From: Bacteroidota bacterium
GTDB lineage: Bacteria > Bacteroidota > Bacteroidia > Cytophagales > Cyclobacteriaceae
Length of the DNA: 64,000 nucleotides
Direction of reading: 5' to 3'
Assembly (NCBI GenBank): GCA_023417785.1
Contig: JAEZEH010000109.1
Span: 25,289 to 89,288, forward strand
Below the pieces are notes generated by a model. That model was given only the letters and a program-made list of their open reading frames with translations, did not search any database and was not told the DNA's origin. Shown piece by piece: positions 41,371 through 51,260 of the stretch; positions within the stretch are counted from its first letter, which is position 1; each line of letters starts with the position of its first letter. A program made the translations under genes and the position numbers.

Positions 41371-42780
41371 TTATTCCCAGCCGCCCCCCAGCGCCCGGTA
41401 TAAGTCTACGATAGCGTTCAGGCGGTTAAAGCGTGCGTTAATCAGGTCAAGCTGCGAGTTCAACGTATTCTGACGCGCCGTGATCACCTCCAGGTAGTTA
41501 ATCATACCGTTGTTAAGAAGTTCTTCAGAAAAAACAACGGCGGTGTCATACGCTGCAAGCTCCCGGGTTTTCAGATCGATTCGCTGGCCCGCGGCTTCAT
41601 ACGAATAAATTGCGTCCGATACTTCGCGACTTGCATCAAGGATCGACTGCCTGAAATTCAGGTAAGCGATTTCCTGCCGTGATTGTGCTACTTCGTATTG
41701 AGTCCTGATCTGTCGTCCATTCAGGATCGGCTGGGTAAGTCCGGCGACCACAGTTGCAAACAATGAATTTACGCTGAACAACTGGTCGAGTTCAAGACTT
41801 TGTAATCCACCTGTCGCCGATGTTATTGTCAGTGATGGATAGAAATTGCTTCGGGCGACATTGGTAAGTTCAAACGAGTTAATAAGATTGAATTCACTGG
41901 CAATTACGTCGGGGCGCCTTCTAAGCAGCTGAACCGGGAATCCTATGGAAAGTTCAACGTCTGCCAGTTGTTGCTGGTCAAGCGTGCTTCGACGGATTTC
42001 TCCAGGTTCGTCTCCTAACAGGATCGACATTGTGTTCTCCAGCATTCTGATATTCCGCGTGGTCTCGACAACCAAAGCCTGCGCTGAATAAAGCTGAGCT
42101 TCAGTTTGTTTGACTCCGACCTCAGTCACGTTTCCCGCGTCCTTCAGCGCCCGTGTTGTTTCAAGACTCGCCTTTCGATACTCGACGGTTTGTTCCGCGA
42201 TACGTAATTGCTCGTCGAGGGCAATCAACTGAAAATAAGTAGATGCAATGCCGGATATCAACTGCGTTGAAACAGCCTGATGAGCCGTGACAGACTGGAG
42301 GTAAGTGGCCCGGGCGGCGCGTTTGTTACTTCTGATTTTCCCCCATATGTCTGCCTCCCAGCTAAGCAAAGCGGTCACTTCATATTGCGTCAGGGTGCCA
42401 CTGAAGAATTGCCCGAACTGACTGTTGCGCGAAAGGCGTTGATAATTTACCCGGGCGCCTGCACTCAGCGTCGGAAGATATCCGGCCTTGCCTTGCAGAT
42501 AGTACGATTGCGCTATTGCAATCTGCTGGATTGCTATTCGGATGTCAGTGTTATTCTGCAAGCCTCTTTCGATATATCCCCGCAGAAGGCTGTCCTGGAA
42601 GAGCTCGCGCCAGGATAGCCCAGCCAGTGTGGCGCTGTCCTGCGAAACCAGGTCAGTACGATAGGTTGAATTGTTGTCCAGCACCTCAGGGCGGCTATAG
42701 TCTTTTGCGACAAAACAGGATTGCAGCGATATAGCAATCAGAATGAAAGCTGCAGATCTCATTTTATAACTTCTTTTCAT
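41371..42780 (-). CDS. Outer-membrane efflux lipoprotein (OprM/NodT type)
   Basis: A 469-residue outer-membrane factor. The signal ends in a lipobox (ISLQSC, Cys22), and FVAKDYSRPEV follows, as in NodT-family channels. Two repeated helical regions carry AIQQIAIAQSYYLQGKAGYLPTL and SILDASREVSDAIYSYEAA; LLRRRPDVIASEFNLINSFELT is the family hallmark near residue 290. Length is standard. It is the last gene of the minus-strand operon tetR-mfp-RND-omf, 16 bp after the pump gene, giving a complete tripartite pump. Confidence 0.93.
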   Translation of the reverse strand: MKRSYKMRSAAFILIAISLQSCFVAKDYSRPEVLDNNSTYRTDLVSQDSATLAGLSWRELFQDSLLRGYIERGLQNNTDIRIAIQQIAIAQSYYLQGKAGYLPTLSAGARVNYQRLSRNSQFGQFFSGTLTQYEVTALLSWEADIWGKIRSNKRAARATYLQSVTAHQAVSTQLISGIASTYFQLIALDEQLRIAEQTVEYRKASLETTRALKDAGNVTEVGVKQTEAQLYSAQALVVETTRNIRMLENTMSILLGDEPGEIRRSTLDQQQLADVELSIGFPVQLLRRRPDVIASEFNLINSFELTNVARSNFYPSLTITSATGGLQSLELDQLFSVNSLFATVVAGLTQPILNGRQIRTQYEVAQSRQEIAYLNFRQSILDASREVSDAIYSYEAAGQRIDLKTRELAAYDTAVVFSEELLNNGMINYLEVITARQNTLNSQLDLINARFNRLNAIVDLYRALGGGWE

Positions 42781-42796
42781 TTTACCAATTCACTTT

Positions 42797-45700
42797 TTAA
42801 TGTATATCGCTTTCGTCACCGGCCGTTTCAGTTCGTACCTTTTTTCGTCCGACTTTTTCCTGCAGCCATTGAAACAACATGAAAAGTATGGGAATTACAA
42901 AAACGCCAAATACGGTTCCTACAAAAAGTCCCCCCACGGCACCTGTACCAATGGATCGGTTTCCTGCGGCTCCAATACCTCCCGCGAAAACCAGGGGCAT
43001 CAACCCGATAATAAAGGCAAATGACGTCATCAGAATCGGACGAAGGCGAACTCTGGCGCCTTCAATGGCAGCTTCAAAGATCGACAAGCCGGCTTCGCGT
43101 CGCTGGATTGCAAACTCAACGATAAGGATCGCGTTCTTTGCGAGGAGGCCAAGTAACATGATCAGCGCAATCTGGAAATAAATGTTTATCTCCAACCCGG
43201 CGAACTTCGTGGTAAAGAATGCACCCATTATACCGATAGGTAACGAAAAGAGAACCGCAAAAGGAAGCATATAACTTTCGTACTGCGCGGCGAGGATGAA
43301 GTACACGAAAAGGATACTTAATATGACGATAAAAATTGTCTGACTGCCTGCTGCAATTTCTTCCCTTGTGAGGCCGGAAAAGTCAACACTGTAATTGGCC
43401 GGTAGCGCGGTTTGCGAAAGCTTCTGCACCGCGGCGATCGCATCACCCGAGGAATAACCAGGAGCCGCGGAGCCATTCACGCCGGCGGAGTTGAAGAGGT
43501 TAAAGCGTGTAACCGACTGGGGTCCGTAGACGCGTTTGAGCGTTACAAATTCAGTCAGCGGAGCCATACGCCCCTCACCATTACGTACAAATAGTGCATT
43601 GAGGTCATTGACATTTGCTCTGTCTTCGGGAAGAGCCTGTACAAAAACACGATACTGCTTTCCAAATCGCGCGAAGTCTGCGGCGTAGATACCACCGATG
43701 TATCCCTGCATAGTCTGGAATATGCTGCTGATCGCAACGCCGGCTTCTTTTGCTTTGGTTACATTAAGATCAATTTCGTATTGCGGGTAATGGGTGTTGA
43801 ACGAGCTTTGTGCGAACATTATCTCGGGCCGCTGCATTAGCTGGCGGAGGAAATCCTGCGTAACGCGGTCGAGTTCATTGAAGCTTCCGCCTTGCCGGTC
43901 CAGTACCTGCAACTCGAATCCGGACGAAACGCCGAACCCGGGAATGCTTGGTGGCGAAAAGAACAAGACATTTGCGTCGGAGATAGTTGACGCTGCGGCA
44001 AACATCTGGGCCATGATTGCATCAGCAGACATTCCGTCATCTTTACGTTCACTCCACGGCTTCAGCTTGAGAAATCCAATACCGTAATTGCTTCCGGCGC
44101 CGGCGATAAGACTGAATCCGTTGACCAGCGATCCGCCTTCTACTCCCGGTATATCTTTGATTTTTTCGTATAGCTCCTGCGTGGCCTGTACGGTCCTGTC
44201 GAGGGTCGCGCCTGCTGGCAACTCAATGTTTGCGAAAACCAAACCGCGGTCCTCGTTCGGAACAAACCCCGTTGGTGTAGTCGATGCTGCCCACCAGATT
44301 CCGACTACGGAAAGAAGCAGAATTGCAGCCGTTACCCATTTGTGCCTGTACAGGAATCCCAATGCGCTGGTATACTTTCTCGTCGTGGCATCGAAAGCCA
44401 CGTTAAAGTTTTTGAAAAAGCGGTTTAGAAAACCTTTCTTCTCTTTCTTTTCGTGATGTGGTTTGAGAAACAGGGCGCACAACGCGGGACTCAGGGTAAG
44501 CGCATTGACGGCAGAGATACCAATGGCCACAATTAGTGTAACGCCAAACTGTTCGTAAAAAACACCGGTAGGACCTGTAATGAATGTCACCGGAATGAAC
44601 ACAGCGCCCATAACCAAGGTGATCGAAATGATCGCGCCGGTAATCTCATCCATTGCAGTGTGCGTCGCTTTTCTGGCGCTCTTTGCCCCTTCCTCAAGTT
44701 TGGCGTGTACCGCCTCGACAACCACGATGGCATCGTCGACTACGATACCTATCGCTAACACAAGGGCAAACAAGGTTAGCAGGTTTATCGAGTAGCCAAA
44801 AAGATTGAGGAAGAAAAATGTACCTATGATCGAAACCGGCACTGCGATAGCCGGAATCAATGTTGAGCGGAAGTCCTGAAGGAAGATGAATACCACAAGA
44901 AAGACTAACGCAAATGCTTCGATCAGAGTGGTCACAACCTTACCAATAGACGCATTGAGAAATTCATTGGTGTCGAAGTTTACCTGAATCCGGAAACCTC
45001 GTGGAAAATCCTTTTCGAGTTCGGCAAGTTCCGCGTGAATGTTTTCGATGATTTCCTGGGCATTCGACCCGGGGGTTTGATAAACCCCCATACTTACCCC
45101 GGGGAAATTGTTTGTGTATGATACTACTGTATATCCTTCTGCGTCGAGTTCAACCTCGGCTACGTCCCGCAGCCGGAGAAACGTACCACTGCCCAGTGCT
45201 TTGATAACAATATTGCCGTATTGTTCTGCGGTGTTGAATCTTCCCGGGTACTTGATAACATATTCGAACGCCTGGGCGCTGTTTTGCCCGAGGGCTCCGG
45301 CCGCAGCTTCGAGGCTTTGCTCGTTAATTGCAGCGACCACATCCGTCGGCATAAGGCCATAGGTCGCAAGTTTTTCCGGTTGGAGCCATATCCGCATCGC
45401 GTAGTTCTTTGCGCCGAACACGGTAACGTCACCCACACCACTGATCCGTTTTAACGACGGCAATACGTTGATGTTTATATAGTTTTGGATATAGGTGGCG
45501 TCATAATCGGAGTTCTCCGACAGAATGGTAAGAAACATCAGCGCACTGGTCTGCTGCTTCTGAGTTGTTACTCCAGACTGGGTAACTTCCCGGGGCAGGA
45601 GAGGAAGAGCCCTGGCGACCCTGTTCTGAACGTTTACCGAGGCAATATCGGGATCTATTCCCTGGTTGAAGAATACCTGAATTCCAGCGCTTCCGTTGTT

Positions 45701-45949
45701 ACTAGCCGTGGACGTGATGTACGTCATGCCCTCAACGCCGTTGATCTGTTCTTCGATTGGAATGATCACACTTTCCAGAACGGTTTCGGCATTTGCCCCG
45801 GGATAGTTGGCGGATACCCGAACCGTTGGAGGCGCGATGTCGGGATATTGTGTCACTGGTAACGTCGTGACCCCCAACACGCCAAGCATCAAAATTATTA
45901 TAGAGACGACCGTTGATAAGACAGGACGGTCAATAAATTGTTTTAACAT
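42797..45949 (-). CDS. RND multidrug efflux pump, AcrB-like (HAE1)
   Basis: A 1050-residue inner-membrane proton-driven exporter. The N-terminus (FIDRPVLSTVVSIIIMLGV-like, helix 1), SANYPGANAETV and NGVEGMTYITSTASNNGSAGI are classic AcrB-type segments. Helix 4 has LVLAIGIVVDDAIVVVEAVH with the paired Asp proton-relay residues. The porter and docking domains and the C-terminal block ILMTSFAFIIGLMPLVFAGG are complete. It is closer to the AcrB/MexB branch than the pump at 4917. It lies 15 bp from the adaptor gene and 16 bp from the outer-membrane factor gene. Confidence 0.95.
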   Translation of the reverse strand: MLKQFIDRPVLSTVVSIIILMLGVLGVTTLPVTQYPDIAPPTVRVSANYPGANAETVLESVIIPIEEQINGVEGMTYITSTASNNGSAGIQVFFNQGIDPDIASVNVQNRVARALPLLPREVTQSGVTTQKQQTSALMFLTILSENSDYDATYIQNYININVLPSLKRISGVGDVTVFGAKNYAMRIWLQPEKLATYGLMPTDVVAAINEQSLEAAAGALGQNSAQAFEYVIKYPGRFNTAEQYGNIVIKALGSGTFLRLRDVAEVELDAEGYTVVSYTNNFPGVSMGVYQTPGSNAQEIIENIHAELAELEKDFPRGFRIQVNFDTNEFLNASIGKVVTTLIEAFALVFLVVFIFLQDFRSTLIPAIAVPVSIIGTFFFLNLFGYSINLLTLFALVLAIGIVVDDAIVVVEAVHAKLEEGAKSARKATHTAMDEITGAIISITLVMGAVFIPVTFITGPTGVFYEQFGVTLIVAIGISAVNALTLSPALCALFLKPHHEKKEKKGFLNRFFKNFNVAFDATTRKYTSALGFLYRHKWVTAAILLLSVVGIWWAASTTPTGFVPNEDRGLVFANIELPAGATLDRTVQATQELYEKIKDIPGVEGGSLVNGFSLIAGAGSNYGIGFLKLKPWSERKDDGMSADAIMAQMFAAASTISDANVLFFSPPSIPGFGVSSGFELQVLDRQGGSFNELDRVTQDFLRQLMQRPEIMFAQSSFNTHYPQYEIDLNVTKAKEAGVAISSIFQTMQGYIGGIYAADFARFGKQYRVFVQALPEDRANVNDLNALFVRNGEGRMAPLTEFVTLKRVYGPQSVTRFNLFNSAGVNGSAAPGYSSGDAIAAVQKLSQTALPANYSVDFSGLTREEIAAGSQTIFIVILSILFVYFILAAQYESYMLPFAVLFSLPIGIMGAFFTTKFAGLEINIYFQIALIMLLGLLAKNAILIVEFAIQRREAGLSIFEAAIEGARVRLRPILMTSFAFIIGLMPLVFAGGIGAAGNRSIGTGAVGGLFVGTVFGVFVIPILFMLFQWLQEKVGRKKVRTETAGDESDIH

Positions 45950-45964
45950 TACAAGTTCGTTATC

Positions 45965-47080
45965 TTATTTGAAAACTACCTTAAGAGAACCCGCTACGCT
46001 GTCAAATGGAACCGGCTGCGGTTTGAGTGGCGTCATATCACTCAGTTTTCCCAGTCCCTCGGCAACGATTTTTTCGCCGGCCTCGATTCCGTCGCTCACG
46101 ACATAGAGATCACCAACCCGGTCCACTATTGTGATTGAAGACAAGACGGCAATCGTATCGCCCTGGACTTTGTAGACATACGTCCGCCCTTGTTGCTCAG
46201 TGGTTGACGTCTGCGGAACAACTTTTACGTTTTCGTACTCGCGTGGAATTCTGATGCGGCCGCTGTTCCCATGAGCGAGTATCCGGTTTTTATTGGGAAA
46301 TGTTGCGCGGAAGCTGACCGTTCCCGTTGAAGTGTTGACCTGGCCGGTTATTGTTTCAATACGGCCCTTCTCCGGATAACGCTCGCCATTAACAAGTTCG
46401 AGTTCCACCGGTGGCAGATTTTTGATCTTTTCGTTAAGGCTTTCGCCCTCTGTGTCTCTCAATAGGTCAAGGTAGTCGCGTTCGTTAAGTGAGAAGAACG
46501 CATAAACATCCTGCACATCAGTCACCGTTGTAAGTGGGGTAGGATCTGCCGGGCTGACCAGCGCACCCTGACGATAGTTGATGGAGCCGACATTGCCATC
46601 GATAGGACTTTTGATCGTAGCATAGCCAATGTTGGCACTAATACTCTTATAATTTGCCTTTGCCTGAGCCAGGCGTGCCTGTGCTGTTTCGAGTTGCACC
46701 GGACTGATGATTCCTTTATCTACCAGAGGTTTTAATCGATCGACTTCGACCTGGGCAGCGTTTACATTTGCCTGTGCCGCGCCGGCATCTTCGGTGAGCG
46801 CCTGCGTTTCAAGGCTAAATAGGGTTTGCCCTTTTCTAACGCGCTGGCCCTCATCGATCATGACCCGGGTAACATACCCCGGAACCTTCGCGCGGATTGC
46901 GCTATACACCCGACCCTCAATGCTTACCGGGTACGACGCGTAGGCGGTTACCGTCTTTTGGGGAACTTCAACCGTCGGCAACGAGAGAATATTCTGCCGG
47001 GGCGCATTAGCTTGTTGACTATCGCATGACACAAGGCCGATAAGACCGGTGGCCAGCGCTAAATATTGAATTTGTTTCAT
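45965..47080 (-). CDS. RND efflux adaptor lipoprotein (AcrA-like)
   Basis: About 371 residues from ATG at 47080; another ATG at 47101 adds seven residues. The signal ends with the lipobox GLVSC (Cys19 of the shorter form), placing it on the periplasmic face of the inner membrane as in AcrA. Lipoyl halves flank the hairpin (AKVPGYVTRVMIDEGQRVRKGQ; YATIKSPIDGNVGSINYRQG), followed by beta-barrel and membrane-proximal domains. It is the first structural gene after the tetR gene, 52 bp from it. Confidence 0.93.
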   Translation of the reverse strand: MKQIQYLALATGLIGLVSCDSQQANAPRQNILSLPTVEVPQKTVTAYASYPVSIEGRVYSAIRAKVPGYVTRVMIDEGQRVRKGQTLFSLETQALTEDAGAAQANVNAAQVEVDRLKPLVDKGIISPVQLETAQARLAQAKANYKSISANIGYATIKSPIDGNVGSINYRQGALVSPADPTPLTTVTDVQDVYAFFSLNERDYLDLLRDTEGESLNEKIKNLPPVELELVNGERYPEKGRIETITGQVNTSTGTVSFRATFPNKNRILAHGNSGRIRIPREYENVKVVPQTSTTEQQGRTYVYKVQGDTIAVLSSITIVDRVGDLYVVSDGIEAGEKIVAEGLGKLSDMTPLKPQPVPFDSVAGSLKVVFK

Positions 47081-47132
47081 CGGAAATTGTAAAAAAGGCA
47101 TCTTACTAAATGAGTTGTTGTTCGTTTCGGAT

Positions 47133-47699
47133 TCAGGTGGCTGTCATCCCTTTCCATAAAATCGCGACAATGTTATCCAGGTCAACCTTGGCCAAACGGA
47201 TATTTCCGAATGCCTGCAATTTGGCTGCCGTGGTTATGCTCGCCATTACCAGTACCAACAGGACGTCGGCTTTGGTCGTGGTAAACTGTCCTTCTTTTAT
47301 GCCCGTCTGGAAAAACGTGTATAGAGGTCTGTTTTCCAGACGATCGGGATTCCGCTTCTTACTGTAGGGGGAGTTAACGTACTGTTCGAAAAAAATCAGC
47401 ACATCAGGATTCTCTGTATAGTATTCATAAAGCGTGATCCAAATTTCATGGAACTTATCTTTTACAGGGATGTCCCGTTCAAGGACGTCATTAGCCAGAC
47501 GAACAAGGACACACTTATTATATTCATACATCTCGCCGATTAGGTGATCCTTGCTTTCGAAATAGTGGTATATCGTTCCGGCAGCCACTGAAGCATTCTT
47601 GGCAATCAGACTCATAGGTGCGCCGTGGAATCCATGCAATCGAATGAGTTCAAGCGTACTTTCAAAAATAGCCCTCTTTTTTTCTGATATCTCTTCCAT
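47133..47699 (-). CDS. TetR/AcrR family repressor of the downstream efflux operon
   Basis: A 188-residue regulator from ATG at 47699, which is preceded by a good ribosome-binding site (GAGAGGGA). A longer frame to 47768 has no such site and would run over the palindrome at 47758. The HTH domain reads STLELIRLHGFHGAPMSLIA, then ASVAAGTIYHYFESKDHLIGEMY. The C-terminal helical domain matches the AcrR-type C-terminus used with efflux genes. Same strand and short spacing to mfp-RND-omf make it the likely local repressor. Confidence 0.92.
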   Translation of the reverse strand: MEEISEKKRAIFESTLELIRLHGFHGAPMSLIAKNASVAAGTIYHYFESKDHLIGEMYEYNKCVLVRLANDVLERDIPVKDKFHEIWITLYEYYTENPDVLIFFEQYVNSPYSKKRNPDRLENRPLYTFFQTGIKEGQFTTTKADVLLVLVMASITTAAKLQAFGNIRLAKVDLDNIVAILWKGMTAT

Positions 47700-47757
47700 A
47701 GTCGTCCCTCTCAGCATACACAGGATGTGGCACCGCAAATAAACGGAGTTAATTGAC

Positions 47758-47767
47758 TGAACGTTCA
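47758..47767 (-). promoter_or_regulatory. Candidate TetR operator
   Basis: The perfect 10-bp palindrome TGAACGTTCA lies 59 bases upstream of the preferred start of the minus-strand tetR gene. Many AcrR-like regulators bind a palindrome of this form. It would allow autoregulation of the repressor and of the efflux genes behind it. Function is inferred from symmetry and location. Confidence 0.5.
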
Positions 47768-47972
47768 TTCGGTTTCTCTTTTTTTAATTATGGCGTATTG
47801 GGTGAGATGCGTGGTGATAATAGCTGATGAGCTCACATATCTGGCGAGGGGACGATTTGCAGAATGGTAAAGTGATATTGTTTGTTAACTATTTATAAAA
47901 AAAATACTTTTCCAATACTCCTTTTGAAGTCGCCGGTTGTCCAGATGTCATTCAAATTATTCCTGGTAACAA

Positions 47973-49502
47973 ATGGAAAGATACCGAGTTTCGAAATTTA
48001 CTGCTGTCATACTTTTCTCGCTGGCTTCCTGCTGGGCTCCCGCGAGACCCGGGTCATCCGTTTCGGTCGAACAAGCGATCCTTGAAAAGCGATCTGATTT
48101 TTATGCCATTGATTTTGATGTCTATAAAAAGGAGGTAAACCACCTGCCTATCGGAGTGTTCGATTCCGGGACCGGTGGACTAACAGTACTAAATACCATT
48201 CTGGAATTTGACGAACATTCAAATGAATCGAAGCTGTCAGTGCCTGATGGCGCTCCGGACTTCAAACAAGAGACGTTTATCTATTTAGCTGACCAGGCTA
48301 ACATGCCCTACGGAAATTATTACGCTGAGGACAAAACATCACTGCTTATCGAGCATATCATCAAGGATACCCAGTTCTTACTTTCCAACAAGTATTACCG
48401 CGACGGTGCGTCGGAGTCTTTCCGCTCAGATAAAGATCCGGTAAAACTGATCGTCGTTGCCTGCAATACTGCGACGGCCTATGGAATAGATAACATCCGG
48501 TCATTTATCAAAAATTCTGGTTCGTCCATTCAGGTCATTGGAGTGATCGAGGCCGGAGCGAAAGGAACCCTTGAGGTTTTCGAAAAAAACGAAAGTGGTT
48601 CTATTGGAGTGCTTGCCACGGTCGGAACGATTGCTTCCGGCGGTTACGAAAAGACCTTAAAACAACTTATTAAGGAAACCGGGTTCACCGGCACAATAGA
48701 TATATTCAGCCAGGGAGGTTATGGAATCGCCGAGGCGGTCGACGAAGAACCGGATTTCATCGATCACGCAGCGCGCAAACCCCGCCAGAATTATCGCGGA
48801 CCTTCGTGGGATGATCCTAACTATACCATTGAGAAAGCGTTGCTGGATGTCTATAATTTCAATGGTGATGGTCTGTTGTGTGATGCGCGCGAAGTCGGGG
48901 ACTGTAATACTATTCAGCTGAATTCCGCTGAGAATTATGTTCGCTACCACCTCGTATCATTGCTTGAAAAAATACGTTTGTCGCGCGAGGCCAGCCCGCT
49001 CAAAGCTTTACTCCTGGGATGTACACATTATCCCTATCTGACAACTGAAATCAGGAAAGTACTCGACGAACTTTATAACTATCGCGATGGTGGTCATTAC
49101 ATATACCGCGATATGATGTCCCCGGATATTAAGCTTATTGATCCGGCGCAGAATGTCGCGCGGGAGTTACACAGCTTTTTGAAAGAACATAAATCATTCA
49201 ATTCCGGAGGAGATATGTTGGCCAGCGAATTCTATATCAGTGTTCCCAATATCAGCAATCCGAATGTACAAACCGACAGTGCCGGAAGGTTTACATATGA
49301 ATATAAATATGGACGTGTGACAGGTGAGTTACAGGAGTATGTAAAAGTAGTTCCGTTCAGCAAGGAAACGATATCCGGAGAGACGCTGGCTCGATTGAAG
49401 GAACAAATTCCAACTACCTACAACATAATCACATACTTTAACAAATACAGTCCAAAGACCGCTCATTTGCGTGATGTGGAAAATCCTTTGGTTATCCGGT
49501 AA
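47973..49502 (+). CDS. Glutamate racemase (MurI)-like lipoprotein with insertions
   Basis: A 509-residue protein with the Asp/Glu racemase core. Asp64 in PIGVFDSGTGGLTVL, the first catalytic Cys164 in VVACNTATAYG and the second Cys350 in LLLGCTHYPYL are all present. Standard MurI is about 265 residues, cytosolic, with its two cysteines about 110 apart; here they are 186 apart because of an insertion (about residues 240-320), and about 110 residues are added at the C-terminus. The N-terminus (VSKFTAVILFSLASC) is a lipoprotein signal with lipobox Cys20, so the enzyme appears to be exported. It is followed 42 bp later by a secreted gamma-glutamyltransferase. Racemase activity outside the cytoplasm is inferred, not proven. 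Confidence 0.8.
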   Translation: MERYRVSKFTAVILFSLASCWAPARPGSSVSVEQAILEKRSDFYAIDFDVYKKEVNHLPIGVFDSGTGGLTVLNTILEFDEHSNESKLSVPDGAPDFKQETFIYLADQANMPYGNYYAEDKTSLLIEHIIKDTQFLLSNKYYRDGASESFRSDKDPVKLIVVACNTATAYGIDNIRSFIKNSGSSIQVIGVIEAGAKGTLEVFEKNESGSIGVLATVGTIASGGYEKTLKQLIKETGFTGTIDIFSQGGYGIAEAVDEEPDFIDHAARKPRQNYRGPSWDDPNYTIEKALLDVYNFNGDGLLCDAREVGDCNTIQLNSAENYVRYHLVSLLEKIRLSREASPLKALLLGCTHYPYLTTEIRKVLDELYNYRDGGHYIYRDMMSPDIKLIDPAQNVARELHSFLKEHKSFNSGGDMLASEFYISVPNISNPNVQTDSAGRFTYEYKYGRVTGELQEYVKVVPFSKETISGETLARLKEQIPTTYNIITYFNKYSPKTAHLRDVENPLVIR

Positions 49503-49544
49503 TCCGATATTCACTTTCATTTAACTATACTTTTCTTTTAAACA

Positions 49545-51260
49545 ATGAAGCTACGGTTCCCTTTTTTACTTCGGATTTTCCTCGTCGCATTATTCTGCGT
49601 ACACCTGAGTTATGTTCCGATCGGAGGACGGATTCCCGTATATGCGCGGAGCGGCATGGTGGTATCATCTTCTTCAATTGCCTCGGATGTAGGGAAGGAG
49701 ATACTTCAGAAGGGTGGCAACGCCATTGATGCCGCGGTGGCAACAGCATTCGCGCTCGCGGTGACGTGGCCTTCTGCTGGCAACGTAGGTGGTGGAGGGT
49801 TTATCGTCTACAGGTCTGCCGATGGAAGAGTAACTTCGTTCGACTTCCGGGAAAAAGCGCCGCTGGCGGCACACGAAAGGATGTATCTTGATGAAAAGGG
49901 TGAACTGATTCCGGGAATCAATCACCGGGGGTTGCTTTCGGTGGGTGTGCCGGGTACCGTTGCCGGATTGCACAAGGCGCATGCCAAGTACGGTAAACTT
50001 GACTGGAAAAAGCTCGTTGATCCCGCGATCGCGCTTGCCAGAAAGGGGATCCCATTTAGTCATGCCCTTCATCAGCATTCAAAGAATCGCAGGAAAGAAT
50101 GGGAACAGATCCCCTCGACATCCGCCATTATGTATAAGGAGGGTGGGGCTTATTATGAACCAGGTGAAGTATGGAAGCAACCGGACCTCGCGCGAACCCT
50201 GAAGCGGATCCGAAAGCATGGTCACGATGGTTTCTATAAGGGGGAGACCGCCGACAAACTCGTTGCGTTTATGAAAAAGGGTGGCGGACTAATCACGCAC
50301 GAAGACTTGGAGAAGTACGAAGCCATTGAACGTACGCCGGTTGAAGGACAATATCGGGGATACCGGGTTATTACTATGCCACCGCCCAGTAGCGGGGGCG
50401 TTGCGCTCATCGAAATGCTCAACATCCTGGAAGGTTACGATTTGAAATCTCTCGGCTATCACTCGGCGGAATACGTTCATATCCTTACAGAGTCTATGCG
50501 CCGCGCATATGCCGATCGCGCTGAACATCTCGGTGACCCCGACTTTAATCCGGATCTTCCGATTAATAAACTGATTTCCAAGGAACACGCTGAAAGGTTA
50601 AGACAAAGCATTTCGTTCGATATGGCATCGGCGAGTGATTCGACGCGTTACGGACAGCTCTATGAAGGTACGTCGACCACCCACCTTTCCGTTGTGGATA
50701 AGGAGGGTAACGCCGTTTCGCTGACTTACACCCTGGAAAACAGCTATGGCGCACAGATCATCGCAGATGGGCTTGGTTTCTTCTTAAATGATGAAATGGG
50801 TGATTTTAACCCTGTGCCGGGCCTGACCAATTCGAGAGGTCTGATCGGATCGTTGCCCAATCAGATCAAGCCCGAAAAGCGCATGCTTTCGAGTATGACG
50901 CCAACGATCGTCGAGAAGGATGGTAAGCTGTTTATGGTGATTGGAACGCCAGGTGGAAGGACCATTATCAACACCGTACTACAGGTCATCCTGAACGTGA
51001 TCGATCATGACATGAATATCGCGCGCGCCATAGAGGCTCCGCGAATTCACCATCAATGGTTGCCAGACCGTTTGAATTTCGAGGAGTACGCGCTTTCGGT
51101 GGATACGCAGGAAAAGCTGAGAACGAAAGGGCATACGCTGAATGAAATGAATCATGCATTACAGGGACACGCTATGGGGATTATCGTCAACCAAGAGTCA
51201 GGCTGGCTGATGGGCGCTGCGGATTCGCGAAGTGCTGACGGCGGAGTGGCAGGATATTGA
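49545..51260 (+). CDS. ggt: Gamma-glutamyltransferase, secreted
   Basis: A 571-residue Ntn-hydrolase precursor. After an N-terminal signal (LLRIFLVALFCVHLSYV) it has GGNAIDAAVATAFALAVTWP and GNVGGGGFIVYRS of the large subunit. The autocleavage and nucleophile Thr378 lies in GTSTTHLSVVDKEGNAVSLT, which starts the small subunit. The substrate-binding SSMTPTIVEKDGKLFMVIGTPGG follows. It hydrolyses or transfers gamma-glutamyl groups from glutathione or gamma-glutamyl peptides outside the inner membrane. It lies 42 bp behind the exported racemase-like gene in the same direction. Confidence 0.93.
   Translation: MKLRFPFLLRIFLVALFCVHLSYVPIGGRIPVYARSGMVVSSSSIASDVGKEILQKGGNAIDAAVATAFALAVTWPSAGNVGGGGFIVYRSADGRVTSFDFREKAPLAAHERMYLDEKGELIPGINHRGLLSVGVPGTVAGLHKAHAKYGKLDWKKLVDPAIALARKGIPFSHALHQHSKNRRKEWEQIPSTSAIMYKEGGAYYEPGEVWKQPDLARTLKRIRKHGHDGFYKGETADKLVAFMKKGGGLITHEDLEKYEAIERTPVEGQYRGYRVITMPPPSSGGVALIEMLNILEGYDLKSLGYHSAEYVHILTESMRRAYADRAEHLGDPDFNPDLPINKLISKEHAERLRQSISFDMASASDSTRYGQLYEGTSTTHLSVVDKEGNAVSLTYTLENSYGAQIIADGLGFFLNDEMGDFNPVPGLTNSRGLIGSLPNQIKPEKRMLSSMTPTIVEKDGKLFMVIGTPGGRTIINTVLQVILNVIDHDMNIARAIEAPRIHHQWLPDRLNFEEYALSVDTQEKLRTKGHTLNEMNHALQGHAMGIIVNQESGWLMGAADSRSADGGVAGY

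Noticed and set aside
42797..45949. Many long frames opposite the RND pump gene
   Set aside because: They are antisense shadows of a GC-rich coding strand with no start sites or domains.
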